Shown here piece by piece: positions 59,657 through 64,000 of a stretch of DNA of 64,000 nucleotides. The stretch spans positions 10,168,001 to 10,232,000 of the forward strand of contig CM082584.2 of NCBI GenBank assembly GCA_040954595.2, read 5' to 3'. Origin of the DNA: Balanoglossus misakiensis. Its lineage: Eukaryota; Hemichordata. Under the pieces are notes generated by a model that did no database searches, was not told the origin of the DNA, and saw only the letters and a list, made by a program, of their open reading frames with translations. Position 1 is the first letter of the stretch. Each line of letters begins with the position of its first letter. A program made the translations under genes and the position numbers.

Positions 59657-62600
59657 TCATGCAGCAATCTTCTCCTTGGGCAGGCTGTCTGTAAATGGCG
59701 ATTCATAGGCTTCCATTGGTGGGCACGAACAGATCAGGTTCTGGTCGCCGTAGACATCGTCGATGCGGCCACAGGTCGGCCAGACTTTGTTGAACGGTGT
59801 CACGAATGCCTAAAAGGAAAAAAGACACAAAACGGGCATGTATGTAAACATCTGAACCACCAATGATATTTAAATTCTTTATCATATCAGCATGTGTCAT
59901 TCATTGACACAACTGCACGTTTTGCACACAAAAATTTCCATCCATAAGTGGTGAGTGACTACACTTACTGCTGGGAAGGCTGCCTGTTCTCTGCTGTACG
60001 GTCTGTCCCATTCGGTTGCCGTAACAACCTCCATGGTATGTGGGGCGTGTTTCAGCGGGCTGTGTTTCACATCGATTCGTCCGTCTTCGATGTCTCTGAT
60101 TTCGTGTCTGATTTCTGAAATGTGATCATCATCAACATGGTTCAGAACCTTAATATTAACCTGAAATACGTCTTCATTTAAGCTCCACCCAGGATCAGGT
60201 AAACTTGACTTAAAAGGACATCAATCAGACAAATACTAGTACTCACGTATTAGTGCATCGCAGTATCGGTCTAACTCTGATTTGGCTTCGCTCTCAGTGG
60301 GTTCCATCATCAAAGTACCAATGACAGGCCACGACATGGTGGGAGCATGAAAACCTACAATGAAACAATTTTGGGTGTACATGTATTAACGAGGTTACAA
60401 CTCAAGTGAAACAAAGAGTAGGAGAGATGGACAACTTCTTACCAAAATCTTGCAATCTCTTGGCTATGTCCGCCACTTCAACACCACATTTCTTGAATTC
60501 CCTTGGGTCAATGATGAATTCATGGGCAACGAAACCTGCGATTACAAAGGGTAGAAAAAAAAAAGACTTAGCATCACTTCTGCCTGTGAAAACTTTCCCA
60601 GAAAATACTCCAATTTACAGGCATATATCTGAAGAGGGCAGTATACTTACCATTCTTGCCCCTGTAAAGAGTCTTGTAATATCCGTCCAATCGGGCACTC
60701 ATGTAGTTGGCATTCAAGATGGCCGTCATTGAAGCATTCCGTAGTCCATCAGCACCCATCATCTGAAGTAAACAATTGAACATAAGAGTAGGTAAATTCT
60801 GGTGAATAATTTTAAGTTGCGTGTTCTTAACAGATGTAACAGCTGTAAAACTCGAGATACCAACACTCTTCTAACTGTACCATGCAAGATAAACTTACCT
60901 TGATGTATGCCCATGAGATGGGTAGAATAGCGCTGGAACCCCAAGGTGCAGCACTGACCACACCAAACGGTGACGCGTCCGGACCTGAAGTTCCTCTAGG
61001 AGCTATGATTGGATGAGTTGGCAGGAATGGCGCCAGATGTTTCTTCCTGTATAAAATAGGGATATTAAAACCAGGTGTGATTTTTTTGCTGAAGTATTAC
61101 ATATACATCCACTAAGAAAGAGAAAGTATGATGTGAGTTGAGCTCTGCTTATCAGAGATTCATCATGTAACAAAGATATAATGTAAATAACTTTCCTTAC
61201 AAAATGAAAATAACCAAAATGACAGACAAAGTGTCTCATCTGAGAACACCTGCTCATGAGATAATTCTTAGCCAATGAGGTGCCACTTACACTCCAATAG
61301 GCCCCATGCCAGGTCCACCACCGCCGTGGGGAATACAGAAAGTCTTGTGCAAATTCAAATGCGAGACATCAGAGCCGTAGTCACCGGGTCGACACAGACC
61401 AACTTGGGCGTTCATGTTAGCACCGTCGAGGTAGACTTGACCGCCAGCATCATGGATCATCTCGCATAGCTCTTTCACGTCTTCTTCGAAGACGCCACTT
61501 GTGGATGGATAGGTCAGCATGATGGCTGCAAGGTTGTCTCTGTGCTTGTCAACCTGTCAGTGCAAGTAAGAAGCAATGTGATTGGTCCATTACAAGGCAA
61601 TACAGAAACTTGCTGTCCCGATTGGCTGATCTCTTGGGCAATACTATTTACACATCAGTAGCATCCACAACTTTCCATCAATTCTTGTCGTCATTGATTT
61701 TGAAAATTAGCAACTGTTACCTAGCAATTTGAATCCTGTGATTTTTTCTTACAACTATGAAGACTTACTAATTTCTTGACATGGAGCATGTTAATATTGC
61801 CACTCTTGTCCGAGTCCACAGGATGGATGTGCATACCACACATCTGAGCACTCGCAGGATTGGTACCATGTGCTGTTCTTGGGATCAAGCAGGCCTGGTG
61901 ATAGACCCAAAATGACATTAAAACCTTTAATAAATTAAATAGCTAACAGTAAAGGGAACAGCTAAAAGGAAAGACGCCTTTAAGGTCTGTTGCAATTACA
62001 ACCTTTCTTAATTACAACTGTACAAAGGCCTCACCTTTCTGTGATCTTGTCCGATGGAAGACAAGTACGCCATGATTGCTCTGAGACCCGCGTACTCTCC
62101 CTGAGCTCCACTGTTGGGTTGAAACGAAATTCTGTCATAACCCGTGATCTCGCACAGATCCTTGGCCAGCTGTTCGAACATCATCTGATATCCCTTGGCT
62201 TGCGATTCCGGCGCGAACGGATGGAGGTTGGTAAATTCCCTCCAGGTGACAGGCTGTGAATCACACAACAAAATCAAAATGGTCGGTTCCAAGCAAGATC
62301 TGGGACTCTTAAATTTCTTGCGTTTCACAGTTACTGCAGTATACATGATATAGTCCTCTACATCTTATTTTTACGGGGGAAGCCTATAATTCTCTCACCT
62401 CCATTTCGGTTGTGCTGTTCAACTTCATTGTGCAAGAGCCGAGCGGAATCATAGAATGCACCAAAGAGACATCCTTGTTTTCTAAGATTTTCATGTATCT
62501 GACAATCTGTGACTCGGAGTGGTGTCTGGCGAGAGAATAAAAACACAATGAAATGAAATCGAAAGATCATGGCCAATCTACCAAAATTACTCATCTGTGC

Positions 62601-63941
62601 AGAGAATATATAAAAGCGTGAAAACATCACAGAAATTAGTTACATTTTATTTACATGTAATATCACATCTTAGAGCACCGTAAACTGTCACTTACGTGTT
62701 AAAGATAGGATGAGTAAGATATTCCGTTGTTCTTTTGAATGGACTTTTCAGAATGCTCCCTTTCGGAACGTCTCCAATGCTCTCCGCTATCATTGCCTGG
62801 AATCAGTAACCACGGTGACAGCATGTCAGCCATGAACAAAAAATGGAAACACCTCTCTGTGGTTTGAGAATTTCTTTGTGGGCCGCAAGATTCATGTCAC
62901 TGATTCTGAATATGCTACGATACTCAATTTCTCATCACTATAGCAACCAGATTTGCCTGCAGAGACTGGCAGAGAAGTAGAGAACAGCTCCAACAATGAA
63001 AAGCATGTAGATCAGTTGACCATGAATTCAAATCTTGTATTTATATTTTTGAAAACAAAATGTCGAACTCAAATTACACCATATCCCTGTCTCTGTAATT
63101 TGTAATTTTAGAAGACGAATCAAGATCATTTTTGATGCTGCAGGATGTATCATTCTTCACTCACGCAAGATTCAGAATCACCAGTTGGCTCAATTACTAC
63201 ACAGGGAGTTTGCAGCATGATATATGGGTCCAATCATCCATGAAGTCAGCTGCAGACCTGTTTGGCAGACTGGCTGTGATCCTTTCTAAGCAATCTCCAA
63301 GCTGATCATTTCCCTTATTTATCTATGTACACTATACCCATGTTTAGATTTTGAAAATAAATATGAACAGAACACCTACTGCGGTAGAAGAAGATCCAAA
63401 TATGTACAGCAAATCATCTAAGTCTTCTTCCTTCACTGTCTCATCCAGTGAGACACCGATCTGAAAAATGGGACAATTCAAGAAAATATATACTTGATGG
63501 AATTGCCAAAAAAAAACCTTGCATAATGTATTTGAAATCAGGAGGAGAATATAATGCCAGCCTAGTGTCTACATGTATCTTTCACCTTTTTATGTATGGT
63601 CTCACGCATCTATAGATGGAAGTCTATAATGTTTTCTAGTATCACAGCTCTCAATGTGTGAACGAAAGACTGCATTTGCAGAAAGTAGTTACTTGTCGAT
63701 GCACTGTTAAATGTCACATTTGAATAAGATGATAGTAACAGCGTTGGAACGAAGTCGGTCTTAACGACCGCTTCACGCGAGGTATGAAGACATAGACTTA
63801 CTGCACCATCGTCGTATTGCCTCAAATTGACTTGTTTGTGGGCAGCTCTGTCCAACACATCATCCCTGCTGCTTCCACAGTTGACTTTAAGAGTGTCGAA
63901 GAAGACCTCATTCTCGATGATATGGCCTGCTCTCTGCACGC
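59657..63941 (-). CDS. GLDC: Glycine dehydrogenase (decarboxylating), C-terminal 605 residues; 5' part outside the window
   Basis: Thirteen exons in view, high to low: 63802-63941, 63380-63460, 62696-62796, 62399-62525, 62035-62253, 61769-61894, 61291-61553, 60899-61046, 60651-60762, 60443-60535, 60247-60354, 59969-60114, 59657-59809. This is the P-protein of the mitochondrial glycine cleavage system, a PLP enzyme that decarboxylates glycine and passes aminomethyl to the H-protein lipoate. The PLP lysine is in [19 protein letters not shown], with SAHGTNPAS-like [42 protein letters not shown] and ILNANYM also present. The protein ends LPKEKIAA. The first visible exon starts in phase 2, so at least one upstream exon carrying the transit peptide and N-terminal lobe (about 400 residues) lies beyond the right edge. 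Convergent with NRDC. Confidence 0.96.
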
Positions 63942-64000
63942 CTACATTAACGCAAAAACAAACAAACACATTTGTGAATGGAAGGCTATTGAGTATTTAT

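Overview
This is a gene-dense piece of nuclear DNA from an animal, almost certainly an invertebrate. Every gene I recognise is split by many short introns with GT...AG borders, conserved reading phase and polyA signals. There are no ribosome binding sites or operons. Repeated TACATGTA-type words, introns of a few hundred bases and the gene set suggest a marine deuterostome such as amphioxus or a hemichordate, but a lophotrochozoan is not excluded. The species cannot be fixed from the sequence alone.

Layout: SPATA6 homologue (+, 247-7177); a long CCDC17 homologue (-, 9135-27913, 28 exons); a regulatory-looking intergenic stretch with a three-copy repeat; TYSND1, the peroxisomal processing protease (+, 30704-33764); an unrecognised four-exon gene for a small secreted cysteine-rich protein (-, 34175-35489); OXCT1, mitochondrial ketone-body CoA transferase (+, 38166-42228); an alpha/beta-hydrolase with a membrane insertion (-, 43260-44770); an SLC17-type transporter (-, 46180-48434); nardilysin NRDC (+, 49348-56929); and the 3' part of GLDC, glycine decarboxylase (-, 59657-63941, running off the right edge).

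I rebuilt each gene exon by exon by requiring canonical splice sites, matching phase at each junction and similarity to known family members. All eight complete gene models and the GLDC fragment close in frame: SPATA6 523 aa, CCDC17 1484 aa, TYSND1 614 aa, secreted protein 139 aa, OXCT1 522 aa, hydrolase 470 aa, SLC17 404 aa, NRDC 1079 aa, GLDC C-terminal 605 aa.

There is no operon-like functional unit. SPATA6 and CCDC17 lie tail to tail and both belong to sperm or cilia biology. TYSND1, OXCT1 and GLDC are organelle metabolism genes. CCDC17, SPATA6 and NRDC all lie on human chromosome arm 1p, so the window appears to keep an ancient linkage group. The points most worth a second look are the doubled-length CCDC17 with extra C2-like modules and X-box (RFX) motifs, the uncharacterised 8-cysteine secreted protein, the hydrolase whose catalytic core is split by hydrophobic segments, the GAT/ATC inverted microsatellite beside the acidic exon of NRDC, and the three-copy repeat carrying nuclear-receptor half-sites upstream of TYSND1.
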